Shown here piece after piece: positions 45,313-55,500 of a DNA stretch of 64,000 nt (positions within the stretch are counted from its first letter, which is position 1; the number at the start of each line of letters is the position of its first letter). Source of the DNA: Pardosa pseudoannulata (lineage: Eukaryota; Arthropoda; Arachnida; Araneae; Lycosidae); assembly GCA_032207245.1 (NCBI GenBank), contig CM063500.1, forward strand, positions 84,901,692 through 84,965,691, read 5' to 3'. Under the pieces are notes generated by a model that did not search any database, was not told the DNA's origin, and saw nothing but the letters and a program-made list of their open reading frames with translations. A program made the position numbers and the translations under genes.

Positions 45313-45460
45313 GTGGCATACGATGGCTGAATGGGAAGGATGCTGCATTTTGGTATAGGAGTTCAAGTATTCAAATCTTACTTCCGAGATGGATGCTTGT
45401 AACTCTTTAGGTTCGACTGTAAGCAGTAGATCTTGGTCTATTTCTCTCTTTCACTTTCAA
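45313..45460 (+). mobile_element. tRNA-derived SINE, degraded, tail missing
   Basis: TACGATGGCTGAATGG, GTATAGGAGTTCAAGTATTCAAATC (degraded B box), GAGATGGATGCTTGTAACTC and AAGCAGTAGATC follow the SINE consensus in order. The CATTAGC and CCAAACC parts are lost. Confidence 0.78.
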
Positions 45461-45578
45461 GTTTGTCATTACTAGTGATAAATATTTCGAAGCGTGATTA
45501 ATATTTCCAGTGATAAATATTTCGAAGTACGAACTTACTTTCGATAGAAATAGTAAAACTTATTTTAATCATCACTTA

Positions 45579-45721
45579 GGGCCGATCCCACCAAAGTCGT
45601 TTAACGGCTAACTACGATTAGCCACGATTAACCCTGGCGTCAACCAATGAGGGAACGCAATTCTCCGTTTAAACCGAGATTAATCTCGCTTAGCGTTAAA
45701 CGACTTTGGTGGGATCGGCCC
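45579..45721. mobile_element. PIF/Harbinger-like MITE, 143 bp
   Basis: Perfect long terminal inverted repeats begin GGGCCGATCCCACCAAAGTC and extend through GTTTAACG on the left and its complement on the right. TTA flanks both ends (45576-45578 and 45722-45724), the usual 3-bp TWA target of PIF/Harbinger. No coding. The ends are perfect over at least 28 bases, so this copy is young. Confidence 0.85.
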
Positions 45722-45790
45722 TTAGTTACCGTTTCGCTTCAGTCAAGACAAACTGTGAGCTAACCACAGATTAAATGCTAAATATTAAAA

Positions 45791-45928
45791 TCCAGTTTCA
45801 CCAAAGTCGTTTAACGGCTAATCTAGATTAACCTCTATTTAAACGGAGAATTGTGTCCCACCATTGGTTGGTTCCAAGAGTTAACCGCGGCTAGCAATTA
45901 AACGACTTTGAGCAATTAAGACTGGCCC
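45791..45928. mobile_element. Diverged copy of the same MITE
   Basis: CACCAAAGTCGTTTAACGGC on the left and AATTAAACGACTTTG on the right match the arms of the element at 45579, and the interior AACGGAGAATTG-GT is also shared. Its right end GGCCCTAA is recognisable, but the left end is eroded. It lies only 69 bases from the young copy, so the two insertions are independent or one is a decayed tandem partner. Confidence 0.75.
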
Positions 45929-45929
45929 T

Positions 45930-46435
45930 AAATTGTACTCAATTACCGATTATTTTTAACCAACAATGATGAGCCGAAACCTATGTATTATCAATGATAT
46001 ATTTGCATTACAATCCTGAATTTATTGCAGTCTTTATTTTATCTAGGAATTTTATCTACATTGTAATCTACACTGACGGAGGTTTTAAACTACTTTATAG
46101 TACCAAATAAATTATTAAAGGACTTTCATTCCACATATTGATGATTCAGTTTTGTGTAGTTATGAATACCATGTTATTAAAAAAATTTCTAGATTTTAAT
46201 AAGAGTCTGACATTTATGCAGATTTACCCTTTTAAAGGAAACGTACGAGTTTTACTTTGACTAAATATTTATGTATGTTTATGTTACAAATAATTCATTT
46301 TTATACACATATCTCTTTGCAAAATCTGTTCGAAATATTAAAGAAACAAATTGAAAAAAAATAGGTATAATATCGATATTTCCATTTTAAAATAGAACGT
46401 ATTTAGGCAGATGTTTATAATTTTGATACGCACTC
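45930..46435. other. Spacer upstream of a promoter-like segment
   Basis: AT-rich sequence with no element ends identified. Confidence 0.4.
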
Positions 46436-46440
46436 AAGTG

Positions 46441-46500
46441 GACAGGAAATGTGATTGGCTGAGCTCTATGACATCACACTCTTCTGTTTGAATAATTAAT
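46441..46500 (+). promoter_or_regulatory. Candidate host promoter (CCAAT box, CRE-like site)
   Basis: GATTGGCTGAG at 46453-46463 is an inverted CCAAT box (CAGCCAATC), and TGACATCA at 46469-46476 resembles a CRE/ATF site (TGACGTCA). They lie 8 bases apart, upstream of a segment that ends in a strong 5' splice site at 46593. No TATA box is obvious. The arrangement is promoter-like, but these short motifs occur by chance, so the call rests on their spacing and on the donor site downstream. Confidence 0.35.
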
Positions 46501-46593
46501 TAGCTGTAAACGTGATAGAACTTTTTGCTTTGTCAAGTCTGTCCCCGGATTTTTAACTGAACTGTGAGTAACATCAAACTGGAACATTTTAAG
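46501..46593 (+). other. Candidate non-coding first exon
   Basis: The segment (starting somewhere after the CCAAT/CRE cluster) has more balanced composition than its surroundings (GTCAAGTCTGTCCCCGG) and ends TTTTAAG|GTAAGC at 46593/46594, a strong consensus 5' splice site. It contains no useful open frame, so it would be 5' untranslated. A matching internal exon candidate is at 50894-50943. Expression evidence is needed to confirm it. Confidence 0.35.
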
Positions 46594-47075
46594 GTAAGCA
46601 TACGCTATTTCTTTTAAATATTTTTATCTGTCACATTAGTTTATGAAGATCTTTATTTTTTCGTGATTAGTAAATTTAACAGCTTTATATCAACATATTC
46701 GTGGCTGGTATGAGGGAAAACTCCGTAACATCAGTAGTAAGAATTAAATAACTCTGAATTCGGTTCAAGTATATAAAATGGAAGTTACCTATGTTGGAAC
46801 AAATACGTGATATGATTTTTTTGTTCAGTAAAAAAGCAAGTAAAAGAAATTAATATATTATGTTTATGAAACAATTCCCATAATTTTTATAATGAATTAC
46901 TTTTTTTTCATGTCATATTGTCTGGATAAGTTAATAAATCACTGGATACAGAAATTCTTTTTATATACAAAGCTAATATTTTAATTTTCAGTGTCAAATT
47001 GTATTACCTACAACTCTTATGAATTTCGAATAACAACAATAATTTTCTGTACGTATAATGTTTTATGTATTTTAA

Positions 47076-47784
47076 AGGGCCACACGTCTGTGAAATCGAC
47101 AAAAAATAGATTTTTCAAAAATATGTGAAAAGGATTTCAGTTTTGAACGTGTTAAAACAATCCGTGTAAAGAATTTCCAATATTGATAGGAGATATGAAT
47201 AAAAACATGTCAGCTGTTTACTGTAAAGAAATTTAACTTGCAAAATTTTAACTTTATTTTTCTTAAATTGTGTTTATTTCTCATGTTATCTCAAAGTTTT
47301 TAATATTTTTCATGAAATTTTACAGGTTATATACAATATAATTTTCATCCGACTGAAGTTAAAATTTATTGTATAATTCCCAAAATATGTTTTTTCGCAA
47401 AAAGTTTTTAATATTTAAGAAAAATTCATTTTCTTTTCACATTTTTTAAACATATACACGCATCTGAAATGCATACAAATTTAAGTTAGAATTTATTTTG
47501 AGATACTGTAGTATGTTTTCAAACAATAAGTTTGTGTTAACGTAATTATATTTTTAGTTATACGCATTATTCTTGATATCATTTTTGTTTACAACAAAAA
47601 GTATTATTTTTTAAATTTCTAACAAATATTTTTGTTTCAAAAATGAATGAGATATGTAAGTAAAGATGTGTTTTAAATATTCCAAATATTTATGTTTGTG
47701 AAACTGGTACTTCATAAGCTATAAGGAGTCCAAAATGACAATTAAATTTACTTTTTTTTTTACTATTAAGAGTCGTATGGCCCC
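47076..47784. mobile_element. TIR element with TTAA flanks, 709 bp, class uncertain
   Basis: TTAA lies at 47072-47075 and 47785-47788. Ends are AGGGCCACACGTCTG (left) and, in reverse complement, GGGGCCATACGACTC (right), matching at about 11 of 15 positions. TTAA targets suggest piggyBac, but piggyBac ends normally begin CCC, so the superfamily is left open. The interior is AT-rich without coding. If the exons at 46.5 and 50.9 kb are real, this lies in their intron. Confidence 0.5.
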
Positions 47785-47913
47785 TTAAAACTATAGGATC
47801 ACACCAAAAAAACTTTACTCAGGTCTGGTGTTATTTTTAAATTATGTAAGCAATAAGTTTATTTTTAATTTCTGTTAGTCTTATGAAAATTAATTTTCTG
47901 AAAGACTTAAATC

Positions 47914-48636
47914 CAGGCACGCCCAACCTGCGACCCATTTAAAAACTTTTTGCGGCCCTATTGAAGTTTTCAACTGTCTATATAGTTTTAGTCATTTTGA
48001 CTATATACAGTTGAAACATAGAATTTTAGTTGTTAATGTTTGCAATAATAAATGACATATTATGTACGTTAAGACTTGATAGTAACCAACGTAAACCTGG
48101 TCGTTGAGTTGGGTTGGACAAGTTACGTTGAAATTTGAGTGTTCTAGAATATTCTGTCAATCGGCCATTACTTATATAACCAGTTGACACGCGTTACATG
48201 CACGTGCTCTGTCCAACCAGTCAGTGGAAGTTGTAAGGAAAGAAAGTTATAAATTATATTTATGGCTATTGTGAAGTTACCTTTAATTATAAAGGAATAA
48301 TTAAGGTATTGTTTATTTAGCAACGATCCTAACGATGCTTTTGAAATTCTAACCTCCAAAATGTTTAATTTGATGAATAAAAGAGTACAATAGGGGTAAG
48401 TGAAATTTCGGATGATCAATGGCTTCTAGATTTATATTTGTAACAGATATTACAGTGGTACTGAATGAACTAAATCAGAAGTTACAAGGTGAAAATAAAT
48501 GAATGAAAACAAATGAAAAAAATGCCTAGTTTGAATATTGCACGATAGTAAAATATTTTGAATAATTTGTTTTATTTTTATATGTGCGGCCCACGTAAGT
48601 TCAGTAATTTTTTTATTTGCGTTGGGGACTCCTCTG
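47914..48636. mobile_element. hAT-like MITE, tentative
   Basis: CAGGCACGCCCAACCTGCGA at 47914 and, in reverse complement, CAGAGGAGTCCCCAACGCAA at 48636 resemble hAT ends (CAG...CCCAAC), and GCGGCCC motifs lie just inside on each side (about 47962 and 48585). No 8-bp duplication is visible, so boundaries may have decayed. The frames at 48168-48647 have no motif. Confidence 0.45.
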
Positions 48637-48699
48637 TAATCAGACAAAAAAGTAAGCTAGGCTTAAATTTGTTAATGAAACGAAATTTACAGTTAACTG

Positions 48700-49290
48700 A
48701 TTTTATTTCAATACATTTTTTCCGATCAACTTTACTTAATATTTCGTAGTATGATTTATTTTGTTAGTATTTATTTCGTAATATTTAATGTGTATTACTT
48801 TTTATATTTCACTGAAATTTTTGTGCTATGTGTATTAAAGTGTTTTTGAATTAAAAACTGGGTATGTTCAGAATCCCTTCCAGTTTATTAAAAATATTCA
48901 TGATAAAAGAAATAAAATATTACTTTTTTCAAAGTTTTCAAGACCTTAGTAAAGAATGTATTCCCAATTTGCAAATAAGGATTGCAAATTGGGAATATAT
49001 TGATTATCTTATTTCAATACCTTTTTTCCGATATTTTTTTCACTTAATAGTTCGTAGTATGATTTATTTTCTTAGATTTTGTAATATTTAATGTGCATTG
49101 CTCTTTATATTTCACTGAAATTTTTGTGCTGTGTGTATTAAAGTGTTTTTGAATTAAAAACTGGGTATGTCCAGAAACCTTTCCAGTTTATTATTAAAAG
49201 TATTGATGATGAAAGAAATAAAATATTACTTTTTTGAAAGTTTTTAAGACCTTAGTAAAGAATAATGTATTCCCAATTTAAAACTAAGGC
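48700..49290 (+). repeat. Tandem duplication, ~303-bp unit, two copies
   Basis: GATTTTATTTCAATAC at about 48699 and GATTATCTTATTTCAATAC at about 49005 start the two copies. TTTTTGTGCT-TGTGTATTAA, AATTAAAAACTGGGTATGT (offset 303) and AAATAAAATATTACTTTTTT are shared. Copies are clearly diverged but colinear. Confidence 0.88.
48960..48996. repeat. Perfect 15-bp hairpin
   Basis: ATTCCCAATTTGCAA (48960-48974) and TTGCAAATTGGGAAT (48982-48996) are exact reverse complements with a 7-base loop ATAAGGA. It sits at the junction of the two ~303-bp copies. The second copy ends in ATTCCCAATTTAAAA near 49270 without the second arm. There is no T-run or other mark of a pol III or bacterial-type terminator. 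Confidence 0.85.
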
Positions 49291-49730
49291 AATTTATGTT
49301 GATATATATGCAAAATATAAAACTTCTCACGGAAAATAAATGTTGCCAACAAATGTCTAAAAATAAATTACAAAGATAAAATATAATTGTTTAAAGTTAT
49401 AATATGTCTCTTCAGTAAATTATAAAAAATACCCATTTTATCCCACTACCCATTTTACCCTACCAGACCGTAGTGTATTTATAACAATATATTTTTCCAT
49501 TGATTTACTGATTATTATAACTGTTATGCACATTTGCAAATTAGCTGCTCCATTTCTAATTTATGTAAATATATCACAAATATATTAAATATATTAAAAA
49601 TATTAAATAATAATTAAATAATAAATTATTAAATAATAATATATTAAAAATATTTAATAATAGTTTAATATATTAAATATATTAAATTATATTTATAATG
49701 CATTAAATATATTAATGTATTAAGTATCAC
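49291..49730. other. AT-rich spacer with TTAAATA simple repeats
   Basis: ATATTAAATATATTAAAAATATTAAATAATAA-type low complexity occupies 49555-49720. A short CCCATTTTATCCCACTACCC repeat lies near 49432. Confidence 0.6.
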
Positions 49731-49743
49731 CTCAAGTATGTGT

Positions 49744-49921
49744 ATGCTGAACGATGGTCTAATGGTAGAGCGTTGCAGTTCGGTATCAGAGTTCGCTGGT
49801 TCTATTCCCGCGGCTGGCATGGATATTTGTAGCCGTTAGGAATTGGCTTTAAGCAGTATGTCCCGATCTTATTAGCTCCCGTGAGCAAAACAGACTGTAT
49901 CGCTCCAAATCAAACCCAAAA
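49744..49921 (+). mobile_element. tRNA-derived SINE with near-perfect 13-bp TSD
   Basis: It starts GCTGAACGATGGTCTAATGG, has GCTGGTTCTATTCCC at the B-box position, GTAGCCGTTAGGAATTGGC, AAGCAGTATGTCCC and a CAAATCAAACCCAAA tail. CTCAAGTATGTGT (49731-49743) and CTCAAATATGTGT (49922-49934) match at 12 of 13 positions. The minus-strand frame at 49849-50055 is a shadow. Confidence 0.9.
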
Positions 49922-49934
49922 CTCAAATATGTGT

Positions 49935-50893
49935 GTACACATACATAGAACATACTGTGCGGCACACTGACATAAGATTCGCTTCCAATGTGGCCCGTAG
50001 GGGTGTCTGAGCTCTTGAGGTCTGATGCTGATGAATGTATGCGTATTCTATTCATTTTGAACTAATGTATATGTCTTTTCTTTTTAATTTATTTTTATTT
50101 TAGTTTCTATTAACAGAATATATTTTTAACTTTTCTCTTCAAATTGTTAAACTTTTATTTTTATTCTTCACCAATTAAGTTAAATTTTTGTTTAATTTAT
50201 TTCCGATAATTTTTCTTTTATTTTTGCACTTGCAATATTGGTAATTATATTTTAGCCACTTATCAATTGATGGTCTTAATATATTAAATCTATAGTTATT
50301 TAGTAAATCACGGGGAATTTAAAAGTTAGTTTTCAGGACTGAGCACGATGTTTACTCTTAAAAAATTTAAAAACTGTATTTAATATTTGATAATTTTGGG
50401 GATAAGGTATCTTTAAAAATTGTAAATTAAATCAGAAAAAATAGTGGGTGTTTTGTATTTACACCCGACGTACACTGCTAAACTTGTGCTATAAAGTTTA
50501 TGAAATCTAATATACATTTTACTTCATTAAAATTTTTACTTTCTTGTTATGGAGGGTACAAAACATTTTTTTCTCTCATTTTGGTGTATATAGTAACTTA
50601 TTTGTAACTTACTTTCCGAGTGCATATTTATCTATTTCTTACCTAATACTTTGTATGCTGTTTACCAAATTCTTATCCATAAATTTGGAGCCCTACTCTA
50701 TTAAGTTTTTAATGAGATGCAGTGTGTATGTAATACTAAGAAAATGTACAAAAAGTGCTATAATATCTTATAAATTTTAATGTTTCATAGAAACTGTTTA
50801 AAGTTAATAAAATTTGATACCTACTTATGTTTGTATGTTAATATTGTGGTGTCTAATCACAAACAAGCTGATATTGAAAATATATTTTTTCAG
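49935..50893. other. Spacer up to a splice-acceptor candidate
   Basis: No mobile element identified. The 78-codon frame at 50544-50780 has no motif. The last ~20 bases before 50894 (AATATATTTTTTCAG) form a good polypyrimidine tract and 3' splice site. Confidence 0.4.
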
Positions 50894-50943
50894 GGAATGA
50901 AGAATCTATTTTATTCTAGAACACTTCTTTTTGGAAATTCAAG
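50894..50943 (+). other. Candidate 50-bp internal exon, possibly with a start codon
   Basis: The segment is bounded by ATATTTTTTCAG on the left and by AAG|GTAAGAAAA on the right, both strong consensus splice sites in the correct orientation. It is open in the frame starting at its first base, with an ATG at 50897 (MKNLFYSRTLLFGNS...), so it could carry the first codons of a protein spliced to exons outside this window. The peptide is too short to identify. It lies 4.3 kb downstream of the candidate first exon ending at 46593. Splice-like pairs arise by chance in AT-rich DNA. Confidence 0.35.
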
Positions 50944-51204
50944 GTAAGAAAATCAATTTACTTTTATACATATAATTCTTTGAGAATGTTAAAACTCCAA
51001 GTTTTTGACTAAAACTACCTTGTTAGAAATTTTAAATGCACAAATTCCCTCTTGTACTTTTCGAAGGGGAGAGGGGATTGGTCTAGTCATCTAAAACTGA
51101 TTTGTTTTTATTACAATTATGTTATGCTTTCGAATAGGCCTGGGTTCAATTTCAAAGAAGGAAAGTGCCCTTTATTGGGCAAAAAAAATATTAAAATATC
51201 GTGA

Positions 51205-51345
51205 CGGTTTCAGGAGGCATAGATTCGAATATTACTGCTGGCATGGATGCTAGTTTTTTGTATTTGACAAAGTAGTAGGTCCCAGTCTCGTGTTGCAAAG
51301 AATAAACCATAGCTATCAAAACCAAATCAAACATCAACATTTTGT
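51205..51345 (+). mobile_element. tRNA-derived SINE, degraded, head missing
   Basis: ATTCGAATATTACTGCTGGC at the B-box region, ATGGATGCTAG, AGTAGGTCCCAGTCTCG and TATCAAAACCAAATCAAAC follow SINE order. The tRNA-like 5' part is lost or unrecognisable. Confidence 0.75.
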
Positions 51346-52166
51346 CAGCTTCGAGAGAGAGTGGATAATATTATCCAAAATAGATTCAGGAATTTTTGAC
51401 TAATTATTAAAAAAATACTCTTATAATTAGAATGGTATTTTTCATTGAGAAATTTCATATACAAACTTCATCGATGTGAATATATCTTGATCAACCTTCG
51501 ACTGGTAAAAACACCTTTATTTTTTTAATTAGCTTTATTCTTTTTAACATTTAACAGTTTATCAAAAATTATACCAGGAATTCAGAAAATATCCAAAGTG
51601 GTGACTTTTGTGCTACAAACTTTTAAATTATTCCCCAAAATTAAGATTTCTCTCAAATATTTCAAAGTATGTGGAGAGTATTTTAAAATGGAATAAATTA
51701 CTATATCTTAAAACATAGGGTTTGCTTAAACGAGTTTGAGCTTAGAGACAAATTGTCTTTAAGAAGATTTAATGTAGTACTATTGAAAAATCTCAGCAAG
51801 GCTACGTTTTGCTTCATTACAGTTAAATAAAAAATATAAAAATGTGCAATGTTTTCCCCACATAATGTTGTGAATCTGATATCAATGGCAATGTACAAAA
51901 TGAAAGCTCTTCTTTGATAAAACATTCTTATACACTATGCATGCCCTCCCCTATTCATGCAAACCTATATTACATTAAATGAAATTCAATTTAAGTTTCA
52001 AAAGGTTCAGTTCTCTAATGAAATTTTATTTTGCATTTTTATTAGATTAAATATAAAATGTAAAATGCTTTTATATTTATGATAGAATTTCTGTTAGACA
52101 GATAAAGTGCAACTAAGTATAGTGTAAAAGATTTAAATAAAAATTACGTAAAAAATTGTATCTCTA
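51346..52166. other. Spacer, nothing recognised
   Basis: AT-rich. The 74-codon minus frame at 51701-51925 has no motif. Confidence 0.4.
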
Positions 52167-52170
52167 TTAA

Positions 52171-52392
52171 CCCTTAATTTGGCTAAGTCTGGCCGCTACA
52201 TCGGACATGTATATTTTTAACTACTATATAACATAATTGTCAGTGTTCGCCACTGCGGACATAAATTATCTCAAAAATGGAAAATTAATATATATTTTTT
52301 GCTTATATTACTGAGATCCTAATGTCTATACAGACATGGGAAAATAACAGAAATTAAAAAATATTGAAAAAAACATCTTGTCAAATTAAGGG
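52171..52392. mobile_element. piggyBac-like MITE, 222 bp
   Basis: TTAA flanks both ends (52167-52170 and 52393-52396). The terminal inverted repeats CCCTTAATTTG (left) and CCCTTAATTTG (right, reverse complement) are perfect over 11 bases. No coding. It sits about 120 bases before the satellite array. Confidence 0.85.
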
Positions 52393-52509
52393 TTAAAACT
52401 GTATATACTCATAAACAAAACTATTCTTTAGAGCGCAGCCAAAAAATAATATATATGTTTGTTTCCATACGTTCATTAGTGCATTAATACATTCGAATGG
52501 TTTAATAAT

Positions 52510-55500
52510 GGTTAGTTTTATTAGAAGGATATTTCAAAAATATTATTCTGAAAGCAGACGTATTACTGTCTAGTACACCTAAACTAAACGTTAGGGCTGT
52601 TGTATTCTTATTCAAAAGTAAAATTAGATATATTGGTAAACTAAAGCAAATCTATAACTAAAATGTCAATATCTTATAAAAATTGTACCGGTGTATTTTC
52701 ATTTAAAAATTCTTCATTGGTGTTTGTAATTTTTTATATTGTCTTATCATGAGTTATTAAAACTGTCGCAGTGAAAGATTCTAAAAATAAGTACTCATGG
52801 ACAGTGACACATACATTAAATGCTACTGTAGACGTACTCACATTCCTACGGTGCATCTGGTCTTTAGAGTAAATAAAAGTGCATCGTTAAACGAAATGTC
52901 AGCATTTCCTCTAATAATTTGGCTGATTTAAATTAACGTATTTCGTTCACATTGCTCTAAATGTTGTATTTTAAATATCACCATTCAGTACCAGAAAACA
53001 GTTGAATATTAGATTATCAAAGAAAATACGTGCAATCCGCTTTGATGCACACACATCAAATGTTAAGCAGTCGTATTGACATTTCTATAGTGCAAATTGT
53101 CTTTCCGGTAAATTAAAGCAAATCTATATTCAAAATGTAATTTCTATAGCAGTTTAGCTGTGAATTTAAATATTTTTACACTGCATTGTCGTTTTCTATG
53201 TGACCTTGTATTACAAGAGGACAGGTGCAATGCCAGATTATTCTAAAAATGTGTGCTCATTGTCAGTGCATTCTCATTAAATGTTAGGGCAGTCGTTGTG
53301 GCTTCCATGCATTGCAACTGGTCTTCCCGGACAATTGAAGCAAATCTATACACGAAATGTCGTAATTTCCTGTAACGCATGTACCACTGCAGTAAGTTCC
53401 ATTTTATGTCACCCTGTATTTATAAAAGACAGTTGCAATGCCAGATTATTCTAAAAATGTGTGCTCAAGTCAGTACACCTACATTAAATGTTAGAGCAGT
53501 CGTATTGACATTCATGCATTGCAGCTAGTTTTCCCGGAAAATTAAAGCTAACCTATAATGGAACTGTCAAATTCCGATATCGGTCGTGTCGGTATATTTT
53601 AATTGACACACATTAAATGTTACTGCATTCGGACTCATTCTTACTGTGCATCTAGTCTTCAGGGTATATAAAAGTGCATCGTTCAACGAAATATCAGCAA
53701 TTCCTCTAGTAATTTCGCTGATTTAAATTAACATTTTTTTAACTGCTCTAAAATTTATTTTTTAATTATATCACCCTACATTTCCAGAAGAGTTTCAATA
53801 TTAGATTATTAAAAATACGTGTAATCCGGTTTGATGCTTACACAATAAACTTTAAGGCAGTCGTATTGACATTTATGCTGTGCAACTTGATTTCCCGGCA
53901 AATTAAAGAAATTCTATACTCAAAATGTAATTTCTATAGCACTTGTGCTGTTGTATTTCAATATATTTACACCGCAGTAGCTGTCATTTTTTGTCACCTG
54001 GTATTACAAGAAGATAGTTGCAATGCTAGATTATTCTAAAAATGTGTACTCATAATCAGTGCAATCACATTAAATGTTAGGGCACTCGTATTGTCTTCCA
54101 TGCATTGCAACTGATTTTCCTGACCAATTGCAGCAAATCCATAATCGAATGTCGTAATTTCCTATAGCTCTGTTGAGGGTGTAAATATTTTTACACTGTA
54201 TTGTCTTTTTCTATGTCACCGTGTATTACTAGAGCAGTTGCAATGCCAGATTATTCTAAAAATGTGTGCTCGAAATCGGTGCACCCACATTAAATGTTAG
54301 GATAGTCATATTGGCCTCTATGCATTGCAACTGGTCTTTCCAGCCAATTTAAGCAAATCTATACTAGAAATGTCGTAATTTCCTATAGCACTTCTGATTG
54401 TGTATTTAAATATTTCTTAGAGCAATAACTATAATTTTGTAACAATCCGTATTACTAGTAGCCTGTTGCAATGCTAAAGTAATTCTAAAAATGTGTGCTT
54501 ATTATCAGTGCAACATCAAACCAACATTAAATGTTAGGTTACTGGCATATGTTTCCATGCATTTTCAACTGGTCTTCCCGACATTTTCAAGCAAAACTAT
54601 ACTCGAAATGTAAATTGTATAGCAGTTGTGCTGGTTTATTTAAATTTTACACTGCAGTAACTAACATTTTCTATCACAATGTATTACTAGAAGGGAGTTG
54701 CAATGCCAGATTATTCCAAAAAAATGTGTGCTCATAGTCGGTGCACCCACATTAAATGATAGGGCAGTCGTATTGATATTCGTGCATTGCAACTTCTTTT
54801 CTCTTCAAATTGAAGACATCCTATACTGGAATTGTAATTTCTTATAATTCTTGTGCCGGTATAATTCTTGTGCCGGTATATGTTTTGAATATTTTCAAAC
54901 TGAAATTATTGTCCTTTTTATGTCACCCTGTATTAGTAGAAGACTGTTGCCATTCCAGATTATTCTAAAAATACGTGTGCTTATTGTTAGTGCACTTACA
55001 TTAAGTGTTAGGGTTCTCGTACTGGTTTTCCTGCATTACAACTGCTCTTCCCGATATATTCAAGCAACTCTATATTTTAAGGTTAAGGTTCTATAGCACT
55101 TGTGCACGTGTAATTATGTTTTGCCCCGCAGTAACTATTTTCTGTTACTTTGTAAAAATTAGAATAGAGTTGCAATGCCAGATTATTCTAAAAATATTTG
55201 TGCTGATTGTCAGTGCCTTCACATTAAATGTTAAGGCAGTCGTATTGGGTTCCATGCATTGCAAATGGTTTTCCTGACCTATTGAAGGAAATCTATATTT
55301 GAAATACCGTAATTTCCTATAGATCTAATGAGTTTACACATAAACATTTTTACATTGCATTGTCATTTTCTGTGTCACGGAGTATTATTAGGAGACAGTT
55401 GCAGTGCTAGATTATTCTACAAATATGTGCTCAGTCAGTGAACCCACATTAAATGTTAGGGCAGCCGTGTTGGCTTCCATGCATTGCAATTCTTCCCTTC

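Noticed and set aside
48950..49000. Transcription terminator
   Set aside because: A hairpin is present, but intrinsic hairpin terminators are not used by eukaryotic pol II and there is no T-run.
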